DNA of 5,352 bases from Pseudobdellovibrionaceae bacterium (GTDB lineage: Bacteria > Bdellovibrionota > Bdellovibrionia > Bdellovibrionales > JAMPXM01), in the NCBI GenBank assembly GCA_913776405.1, contig CAJYOV010000108.1:1-5352 (forward strand). The letters are read 5' to 3'. Position 1 is the first letter of the stretch. Every line of letters begins with the position of its first letter. A model generated the notes under the pieces. The model made no database searches, had not been told where the DNA came from, and saw nothing but the letters and a program-made list of their open reading frames with translations. Shown one piece after another: positions 1 to 5,352 of this stretch. A program made the position numbers and the translations under genes.

Positions 1-2219
1 GTCAGGTTCAAAGCTTCGATCAAGTCGCGATCCAGATTTTCAATTTTCAGTAAATCCTCATCAATCGAGGGCATGTAGTGAAATTCTTCGGCCGACAAAA
101 GTTCGAGCCCATAATCGTTTGTCGTAATCGAGAAAGTCGCTTTGAATCGCTTTGCGAGGCGAAGCGCTAATATGGCGCCGAGCGCTTCGTGGACGCCGCG
201 ACCTTCAAACGGATAGAGGAAAAAATGATCCCCATCTTTGGTGCGCGCAAGCTCCACGAGAATTTCATCTTCATGCGGAAGCGCTGAGAGGCGTCGCTGG
301 GCTTCGAGAATCGGCTCGATCGAAGGACCTTCTGGGTCTGAACTTTCCTTACCATCAGCGTAGCGAGTCAGTGTTTCGCGCACGGCTTTCGCAAGCGGCG
401 CTGAATAGGGAAGGCGACCGCCGGCCCACGAAGGTGAAACGGTCGCAGCACCAGAGGCAAGCTTGACGATCGCATTCAAGCCTTCGAGGCGTTTGAATTG
501 GAGAATTCGACCGCTGAATAAAAATTTGTCACCTGGCTTCAAACGCGAAATGAAGCCTTCATCGACGGAACCGATGTCACGACCCCGCTGAAATTTCAAT
601 TTGACCGAGGCTTCGCCGACGATCGTGCCGATATTCATGCGGTGGATGCGCGCGATTCGACCATCTTGAACGGTGAAGAATCCGTTTTCGACATGCACCC
701 GCTTAAAAGAATCGTACGCTTGAAGAGAGTCGCCGCCTTGAGTGATGAAAAGAAGCGCCCAATCGAGTTCGTCATCCGTGAGATTTTTAAAAGCGTCAGC
801 GTGGCGAACTTCTTCAAAGATTTCATCTCGCGTGAAGCCGCCGCCGAGCGCACGCGTGACCAGGTGCTGAACAAGGACATCAAGCGGCTTATCGATAGGG
901 CGGCGGGCCTCGATCATTTTTTCAGAGATCGCTCTACGCACACTTGCGATTTCGATGAGTTCCAGCGCGTGCGTTGGTACGAAGAGAAGGCGCGAGCTCT
1001 CACCGGGTCTATGCGAGGCACGGCCTGCGCGTTGAAGGAGGCGCGCAATTCCTTTTGGAGACCCGACTTGAACGACGCGCTCAACCGGCCCGAAGTCTAC
1101 GCCGAGATCGAGTGACGATGTAGCGACAACAAGTTTGATCGCACCCGATTTGATGCCTGCCTCGACGCGCTCACGTTCATCTCGTTCGAGTGATCCGTGA
1201 TGAATCGCCATTGTTTCACGCCACTCAGGTTTGAGAGACAGCAATTCTTGGTACCAGCGTTCAGCTTGCGATCGCGTATTCGTAAAGAGAAGCGTTGAGA
1301 TATTAGGGTTTAGCCACGCAACCAGCGCCTTCGCCATGCGCAGACCTAGGTGTCCGGCCCAAGGGAACGAGTCGATCTTCTGAGGTAAAAGAGAATCGAT
1401 GATGACGGGTCTCTGAATTTCAGCACTGATTGTACGCGCATCGAAACCTGCTGCCGCACGAGCGGCTTCATCCAAGTTTGAAATCGTCGCAGTTAGAGCC
1501 CAGATCGAAGCTTTCGGCCGAAGAGCCTTTAATCTCGACAGCGAGAGCTCGAGCAATGTTCCGCGTTTGTTACCGAGCAGCTCATGCCATTCGTCTAAGA
1601 TGACAGTTTCGAGCGCGCCAAAAAACTGCTCGTGCCCTGCTTGGGTTAAAAGCAGCGAGAGCGATTCAGGTGTTGTCACGAGAACTTCGGGAGCACCCAG
1701 TTTCTGCCGTGCTTTCACGGCCTGTGAGGTATCACCAGTGCGGTCTTCGACATGAAAGGACGGGCAGAGAGCTTCGGTCGCATCTTCAAGTGCCAAGCGA
1801 ATGTCGCGTGAGACGGCTTTGAGCGGCGTAATGTAGAGAATGCGCGTGCCCGCAGGCTCAGGCGTGATCATCGCCTTCATCAGGGCGCCGATGTAGGCTG
1901 CATAAGTTTTGCCCGACCCCGTCGGCACGTGGAGAAGGCCACTTTGGCCATCGAGTCGTGCCTGCCAAAGTTCTCGTTGAAATGGAAAAGGCGTCCAACC
2001 GCGAGACGCAAACCAAGCTTCGACCTTCGCTTCGGCTTCTTCACGTGCGACGGCCTCAAACGGCGGCCGCTTTTTCCGAGGCGGCGTGCGCGGGCGTTTC
2101 GTCTTGCGTTTGGTCTCACCCGGATTCGGTTTCTCTTCTATCGCGGCGAGTTTTTCGTCACGCTTTTTCAAGAGCCGGATCTGTTGAGAGATCGTACTGC
2201 TCGGACGAGTTTGTTCCAT
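1..2219 (-). CDS. Ligase-associated DEXH-box helicase, Lhr-Core-like (3' end outside window)
   Basis: This is a superfamily 2 ATP-dependent helicase of the Lhr-Core / ligase-associated type, expected to translocate on and unwind DNA or RNA-DNA hybrid during repair. The frame is open for 739 codons from the ATG at 2219 to the window edge. Visible motifs are: Walker A VPTGSGKT at residues 98-105 (Lys104); TPLKAVSRDI at 131-140 (motif Ia); DEWH at 209-212 (motif II, the DEWHELLG form typical of this subfamily); TAT at 243-245 (motif III); LLFTNTRS at 310-317 (motif IV); ATSSLDLGVDF at 366-376 (motif V); and QRAGRASHRPG at 396-406 (motif VI). A winged-helix and Lhr-specific C-terminal region follows, including PSWAGGRLPYS at 596-606. 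Family members are about 800-850 residues, so roughly the last 100 are missing. The first 64 residues are an unusual charged, basic tail. An in-frame TGA lies two codons upstream of the start, and the next in-frame ATG falls after Walker A, so ATG 2219 is preferred. The ribosome site is weak, which fits coupling to the overlapping ligase. The family call is secure; the start is fairly secure. Confidence 0.93.
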   Translation of the reverse strand, partial: MEQTRPSSTISQQIRLLKKRDEKLAAIEEKPNPGETKRKTKRPRTPPRKKRPPFEAVAREEAEAKVEAWFASRGWTPFPFQRELWQARLDGQSGLLHVPTGSGKTYAAYIGALMKAMITPEPAGTRILYITPLKAVSRDIRLALEDATEALCPSFHVEDRTGDTSQAVKARQKLGAPEVLVTTPESLSLLLTQAGHEQFFGALETVILDEWHELLGNKRGTLLELSLSRLKALRPKASIWALTATISNLDEAARAAAGFDARTISAEIQRPVIIDSLLPQKIDSFPWAGHLGLRMAKALVAWLNPNISTLLFTNTRSQAERWYQELLSLKPEWRETMAIHHGSLERDERERVEAGIKSGAIKLVVATSSLDLGVDFGPVERVVQVGSPKGIARLLQRAGRASHRPGESSRLLFVPTHALELIEIASVRRAISEKMIEARRPIDKPLDVLVQHLVTRALGGGFTRDEIFEEVRHADAFKNLTDDELDWALLFITQGGDSLQAYDSFKRVHVENGFFTVQDGRIARIHRMNIGTIVGEASVKLKFQRGRDIGSVDEGFISRLKPGDKFLFSGRILQFKRLEGLNAIVKLASGAATVSPSWAGGRLPYSAPLAKAVRETLTRYADGKESSDPEGPSIEPILEAQRRLSALPHEDEILVELARTKDGDHFFLYPFEGRGVHEALGAILALRLAKRFKATFSITTNDYGLELLSAEEFHYMPSIDEDLLKIENLDRDLIEALNL

Positions 2220-3822
2220 CGATCATCGCTTTCAGAGTGTCGAGTTTATCCGCATCGGCAATCTTCTTATCGTGGCGCCAGCGCAAGATGCGAGGGAATC
2301 GAACCGCGACTCCTGATTTGTGACGAGGAGACGCGTTGATACCTTCGAAGGCCAATTCAAAAACATGGTGAGGCGTGACAGAGCGAACGGGCCCGAACTT
2401 ATCTTGCGTGTTTCTGCGAATCCAGTTGTCGAGTTTTGCGATCTCTTCGTCGCTTAAGCCTGAGTAAGCTTTTGCGATCGGTGTTAGTTTGTCGCGATCC
2501 CACAGAGCGAACGTGTAGTCGGTAAAAAGATTTGCTCTTCGGCCGCTACCGGCTTGGGCGTAAATCAAGACGGCATCGATCGTAAGCGGATCGATTTTCC
2601 ATTTCCACCAGTCGCCGCGTTTACGGCCTGCTTGAAACGGTGACGAAAGTCTCTTTAACATAATGCCTTCGACGGCGCGCTCGCGTGAGCCTTCGCGTAA
2701 GGTTCGCAGGTCGTCCCAACTCTCGAAGTGAATCGTAGGTGAGAGATGAAAAACGTTCGAGGCGCTGCCGAGAACGGACTCCAGCTGTTCGCGGCGTTCT
2801 TTCATCGGTCTTTCACGAAGATCGACGCCACCGAACTCTACGAGATCGTAAGCCATCAGAGCTGCTGGTGCTTCTGCAAGAATGGCCTTTGAAAGCGCTT
2901 TTCGGCCGATTCGTTTTTGCAAGATAGCAAAAGGGAGAACTGCGTTGCCTTTCATTACGAGAATCTCGCCGTCGACGACCGTGCCCTCAGGTAAAGTCAG
3001 TGCGGCTTGCGCAATTTCGGGAAAACGATCTGTGATCAGTTCTTCGCCGCGTGACCAGATGAAGACCTCGCTGCCTCGGCGAATCACTTGAGCTCGAATG
3101 CCGTCCCACTTCCATTCAGCTTGCCACTCGCTCGGCTCGCCTAGCTCTTCCACTTCCTTCTCGATCGGGGACGCGAGATAGAACGGGTATGGTGTTGAGA
3201 GTGCACGTGAAGACATCTCTTCTGAAATGAGTTGCTCGTACCACTCAGGCGTCGGCTCCCAATCGCCCATCAACCGGTGCGCAATTTCAGAAACTTCTTG
3301 CTTCGAAACTTTCGCAAGCGCTCTCGCAACTAAGCTCTGCGAAACACCGACACGGAAAGAGCCCGTCAAAAGCTTGTTTAGAATGAAAATGCCGTGGCGA
3401 TCAAGCTGGGTCCACCACTCGACGACGGCTTCTTTTTGAACTTGTTCATCCGCTTTCGCTAAAGGCTTAATCCGATCTTCCATCCACTCGGCGAGTGCAA
3501 GTCGATACGCAGGCGTGTCCGAGCGGTCGACTTGGTCTAGATCGTAACTGTCGAGCAGAAGAGAGCAGCATTCCGCGGTGTCGCCGACACTTGAATAGCA
3601 TTCATCGTAAAGCCACTCGCGCACTTGCGTGAGTTCGAGCGTCCACTCTCTGAGAGAACGCGATGAGATAAATCGCTTAAGTCTTCTACCTGTCAGGTAG
3701 TAGAGCGCCCACGCCGAATCCGCAGGTGTCGAAGACTGAAAGAAGTCAGCCATTGCATTTACTTTTTCATTGGTACTCGTGGTCGAGTCGATGCGTTCGT
3801 AGAGTTCGGCGAATTGCCTCAT
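2158..3822 (-). CDS. ATP-dependent DNA ligase of the ligase-associated repair cluster
   Basis: This 554-residue ATP-dependent DNA ligase seals nicks through a lysine-AMP intermediate. Residues 1 to about 205 form the alpha-helical DNA-binding domain, with LNKLLTGSFRVGVS at 148-161. The nucleotidyltransferase domain follows: motif I is EWKWDGIR at 236-243, with Lys238 as the predicted adenylated residue; motif Ia is SRGEE at 257-261; motif III is DGEI at 284-287; motif IIIa is AYDL at 324-327; motif IV is EGIMLK at 385-390; motif V is WWKWKI at 405-410. The OB-fold domain covers about 411-515 and includes RFPRILRWRHDK, read as motif VI, at 508-519. All catalytic motifs look intact and the length is normal for bacterial ligases of this group. 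The start overlaps the nuclease stop as ATGA and has an AGGAGG sequence 7 bases upstream, which strongly supports it. The last 20 codons overlap the helicase gene in another frame. It is probably an accessory repair ligase rather than the replicative NAD-dependent enzyme; that role is inferred from the family. Confidence 0.97.
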   Translation of the reverse strand: MRQFAELYERIDSTTSTNEKVNAMADFFQSSTPADSAWALYYLTGRRLKRFISSRSLREWTLELTQVREWLYDECYSSVGDTAECCSLLLDSYDLDQVDRSDTPAYRLALAEWMEDRIKPLAKADEQVQKEAVVEWWTQLDRHGIFILNKLLTGSFRVGVSQSLVARALAKVSKQEVSEIAHRLMGDWEPTPEWYEQLISEEMSSRALSTPYPFYLASPIEKEVEELGEPSEWQAEWKWDGIRAQVIRRGSEVFIWSRGEELITDRFPEIAQAALTLPEGTVVDGEILVMKGNAVLPFAILQKRIGRKALSKAILAEAPAALMAYDLVEFGGVDLRERPMKERREQLESVLGSASNVFHLSPTIHFESWDDLRTLREGSRERAVEGIMLKRLSSPFQAGRKRGDWWKWKIDPLTIDAVLIYAQAGSGRRANLFTDYTFALWDRDKLTPIAKAYSGLSDEEIAKLDNWIRRNTQDKFGPVRSVTPHHVFELAFEGINASPRHKSGVAVRFPRILRWRHDKKIADADKLDTLKAMIDGTNSSEQYDLSTDPALEKA

Positions 3823-4952
3823 ACGCCGGCCTCCTGAACGGCCTCGTCTTGAGCGCCTTGTTTCGCTTCCGTCGGCATCGAGTCGCCTTCTTCCGCTTCA
3901 TAGGCTGTGAGCCCAAGCGGCTCAGCTTCGAGGCCCATTTCGATCAATCTACGGCTCAAAGTCTCTGAAGCTCCGTGCGTCGGAAGAATCAAACGCGCGC
4001 CCGTATCCTTCACGGTGCGGAGCAGATCGGGCCAATCGGCGTGATCTGAAAGAACGAAGCCGCGGTCGTAGCCTTTCCGCCGTCTCGCACCGCGAACACG
4101 CATCCAGCCTGACGCGAAGCCAGTGCTGACACCTTTAAATCGTTTCATCCACAGGCTTCGGAATGCCGACGGTGGCGCAAGAATCAGTTCTTTGCCGAAC
4201 TTTTCGGTCTTAGGCGCTTCAGCAACAGGAGTTGTCGAAATCATTTCGATGCCGGCTTCACGGTATTGTTTTGTCAGACCGAGCATTGCACCGTGAAGGT
4301 ACGCATGCCGGTTCGGATCGAGATGATGAATTTCTGAGAGAAGGCGTTGGGCTTTGCCGAGCGCATAGCAGAAAAGAAGCGACGGGCGATTTTCTCTAAT
4401 GTTTTCGTCCCACCACTTTAAAACTTCTTTAGCTGTTTTTTCGCCGCTGTCCCAGCGGTAGATCGGAAGCGCAAACGTGGCTTCCGTGATGAAGACATCG
4501 CAAGGAACGACCTCAAACGGGGCGCAGGTTGGATCGTGCGCGCGCTTGTAGTCGCCTGAGGCAACCCAAACCCGGCCCTCGTATTCGACCCGCACTTGCG
4601 AGGATCCGAGGATGTGACCAGCCGGATGAAATGAGACGGTGGCGCCGCCAAGTTTGAATTTCTCACCGTAGGCGAAGGTTTTGAATTTTGCTTGCTCGCC
4701 GAGGCGAACCTGTAAAAGCGGCAAATTCTCTTTTACGCAGTAATAAAGCTTTGAGCCGTAGCGAGCGTGATCGCCGTGTGCATGAGTGATCACCGCGTGC
4801 GAGACGGGACGCCAAGGGTCTATGTGGAAACCGCCAGCCTCGCAAAACAAACCGCAATCGTCGACCCGCAAGAGATCCGGGTTTGTGTCTGATTTCAAAT
4901 ATTGAGAGAGTTCGCTTGAGCGTGCCATCGATTCGATTTTAAACTCGCGCAT
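3819..4952 (-). CDS. Ligase-associated metallo-beta-lactamase/beta-CASP nuclease
   Basis: This is a 377-residue metal-dependent nuclease of the ligase-associated exonuclease family, related to SNM1/Artemis and to mRNA 3'-end processing factors such as CPSF73. It is expected to process DNA ends in the cytoplasm. The metal site is visible: HAHGDH at 57-62 (His57, His59, Asp61, His62), PAGHILGSSQ at 110-119 (His113) and SGDYK at 132-136 (Asp134). The beta-CASP part shows TEATFALP at 156-163 (Glu157, motif A), FCYALGKAQRLL at 194-205, LSDHADW at 301-307 (Asp303, His304) and THG at 325-327 (His326, likely motif C). It is slightly longer than typical members (about 330-350 residues) because of a short N-terminal lead and an acidic C-terminal tail from about 352. 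ATG 4952 is the most upstream likely start. Met9 (ATG at 4928) is a real alternative, since family homology begins near residue 26 and neither site has a clear Shine-Dalgarno. It is the first gene of the operon. Substrate polarity cannot be read from the sequence. Confidence 0.95.
   Translation of the reverse strand: MREFKIESMARSSELSQYLKSDTNPDLLRVDDCGLFCEAGGFHIDPWRPVSHAVITHAHGDHARYGSKLYYCVKENLPLLQVRLGEQAKFKTFAYGEKFKLGGATVSFHPAGHILGSSQVRVEYEGRVWVASGDYKRAHDPTCAPFEVVPCDVFITEATFALPIYRWDSGEKTAKEVLKWWDENIRENRPSLLFCYALGKAQRLLSEIHHLDPNRHAYLHGAMLGLTKQYREAGIEMISTTPVAEAPKTEKFGKELILAPPSAFRSLWMKRFKGVSTGFASGWMRVRGARRRKGYDRGFVLSDHADWPDLLRTVKDTGARLILPTHGASETLSRRLIEMGLEAEPLGLTAYEAEEGDSMPTEAKQGAQDEAVQEAGV
3830..3835 (-). 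promoter_or_regulatory. Strong ribosome binding site of the ligase gene
   Basis: The minus strand reads AGGAGG here, 7 bases before the ligase ATG at 3822. It lies inside the last codons of the upstream nuclease gene. The consensus sequence and good spacing fix the ligase start. Together with the ATGA stop/start overlap, they suggest coupled or re-initiating translation from the same message. Confidence 0.88.
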
Positions 4953-4961
4953 CCGTATTGA

Positions 4962-4973
4962 CTACCCAGGTAG
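4962..4973. repeat. Short inverted repeat CTACC-CA-GGTAG, possible operator
   Basis: Two perfect 5-base arms flank a 2-base centre, placed 10 bases upstream of the nuclease start and 42 bases upstream of the photolyase start. The position suits a repressor site acting on the nuclease operon and perhaps on both genes. It loosely resembles the TTAC-N3-GTAA type of LexA box reported for Bdellovibrio, but arm sequence and spacing differ. A 5-base arm can also arise by chance, so the regulatory role is only a hypothesis. Confidence 0.3.
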
Positions 4974-5006
4974 CGTGAACCGCTTCAGTCACGACGATAA
5001 GTTCAT

Positions 5007-5012
5007 AGGTGA
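5007..5012 (+). promoter_or_regulatory. Probable ribosome binding site of the photolyase gene
   Basis: AGGTGA sits 3 bases before ATG 5016, with its GG pair 6 bases from the start codon. The spacing is a little short, but it is a better match than anything before the in-frame ATG at 5034, so it favours the first start. Confidence 0.5.
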
Positions 5013-5015
5013 TAC

Positions 5016-5352
5016 ATGAAGTCTCAAAGTTTGATGAAATCTCCGCAAAAAGATCGCCCCGCTAAAGCCCTTTCAGTTTTCTGGTTTCGCCGCGACCTGA
5101 GACTCGAAGACAATCGTGGGCTTCGCGCGGCACTCGAATCCGGGCAGCCGGTTCTACCTCTCTTTATTTTTGATCAAGATATTCTGAACAAGCTTGAGGA
5201 TCGCGACGATGCGCGGGTTTCGTTTATCCACGAAGCCCTTCTAGAAATGGATCGCCAGCTTCGCGCTCTAGGCTCTTCTCTGTTCGTCTATCATGGAAAG
5301 CCTCTCGATATCTTTGCGGATCTCGTTGGGCGCTTCGATGTCGCCGCCATCT
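5016..5352 (+). CDS. Photolyase/cryptochrome-family protein, N-terminal part
   Basis: The first 112 codons of a flavoprotein of the DNA photolyase/cryptochrome family, cut by the window edge; full members are about 430-500 residues. The N-terminal alpha/beta antenna domain is clear: VFWFRRDLRLEDNRGL at 21-36 holds the hallmark WFRRDLRL, followed by PVLPLFIFD at 45-53, a DRDDARVSFIHEAL stretch at 62-75 and LFVYHGKP at 89-96. A class I CPD photolyase (phrB-like), which uses blue light and FADH to reverse UV-induced pyrimidine dimers, is the most likely identity. The FAD-binding and catalytic domain lies outside, so a (6-4) photolyase or cryptochrome cannot be excluded. The start at ATG 5016 has an AGGTGA upstream; ATG 5034 is the alternative, and homology begins only near residue 19. 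It is divergent from the nuclease-ligase-helicase operon, consistent with a DNA-repair neighbourhood. Confidence 0.93.
   Translation, partial: MKSQSLMKSPQKDRPAKALSVFWFRRDLRLEDNRGLRAALESGQPVLPLFIFDQDILNKLEDRDDARVSFIHEALLEMDRQLRALGSSLFVYHGKPLDIFADLVGRFDVAAI

Larger units (their letters stand above)
4953..5015. promoter_or_regulatory. Divergent intergenic region between nuclease operon and photolyase
   Basis: This 63-bp gap is the only substantial non-coding DNA in the window. It separates the two divergent starts, so promoters for both units should lie in it or reach into the coding ends. A TTGACT (4958-4963, plus strand) resembles a -35 box and GATAAG (4996-5001) a weak -10 box. The 32-base spacing between them is wrong for a sigma-70 promoter, so no promoter is called. 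The region also holds the inverted repeat at 4962-4973. Confidence 0.5.

Noticed and set aside
642..1115. Plus-strand open frame of 157 codons
   Set aside because: It is fully antisense to the helicase, whose frame shows conserved motifs throughout this region. The plus-strand translation shows no recognisable domain.
1..2219. Possible frameshifted or decayed helicase
   Set aside because: Reading the minus strand codon by codon gives one uninterrupted frame of 739 codons with all helicase motifs in order. It simply has no stop within the window.
1929..2339. Two overlapping plus-strand open frames (1929-2339 and 1958-2323)
   Set aside because: They lie opposite the helicase N-terminus and ligase C-terminus, have Arg/Phe/Ser-rich compositions typical of antisense translations, and match no family I recognise.
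4418..4857. Minus-strand open frames of 82 and 64 codons inside the nuclease gene
   Set aside because: They are out-of-frame shadows of the nuclease, whose metal-binding motifs are in the long frame.
4958..5001. TTGACT and GATAAG as a sigma-70 promoter for the photolyase
   Set aside because: The 32-base spacer is far from the usual 16-18, and no better partner was found for either box.

Overview
The window carries a compact bacterial DNA-repair locus. Three genes on the minus strand form an overlapping operon, transcribed from right to left: a metallo-beta-lactamase/beta-CASP nuclease (3819-4952), an ATP-dependent DNA ligase (2158-3822) and an Lhr-Core-like DEXH-box helicase (from 2219 to beyond position 1). 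A photolyase/cryptochrome-family gene starts at 5016 on the plus strand and runs off the right edge. All four are recognised from family motifs read in the translations. No RNA gene, mobile element, CRISPR array or long repeat was seen.

The three minus-strand genes match the known 'ligase-associated' repair cluster of exonuclease, ATP-dependent ligase and DEXH helicase, which in many bacteria also includes a metallophosphoesterase (MPE) nuclease. The nuclease stop codon and ligase start codon share an ATGA, with a strong Shine-Dalgarno sequence upstream. The helicase start lies 62 bases inside the 3' end of the ligase gene. This tight packing suggests one transcript and translational coupling. 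The family logic is that the nuclease trims ends, the helicase unwinds or remodels the DNA or RNA-DNA hybrid, and the ligase seals nicks. The exact repair pathway is not settled by this sequence. An MPE gene could lie just beyond position 1, but it is not visible here.

The only real intergenic region is 4953-5015 (63 bp), between the divergent nuclease and photolyase starts. It must hold or adjoin both promoters. It contains a short inverted repeat (4962-4973) that could be an operator, but no convincing -35/-10 pair.

The organism is a bacterium with roughly balanced base composition. A proteobacterial or Bdellovibrionota-like source fits the gene content and style, but this is a weak inference. 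Nothing in the window is clearly a new system. The most unusual points are the overlapping ligase/helicase ends with a very basic helicase N-terminal tail, and the pairing of the cluster with a divergent photolyase.
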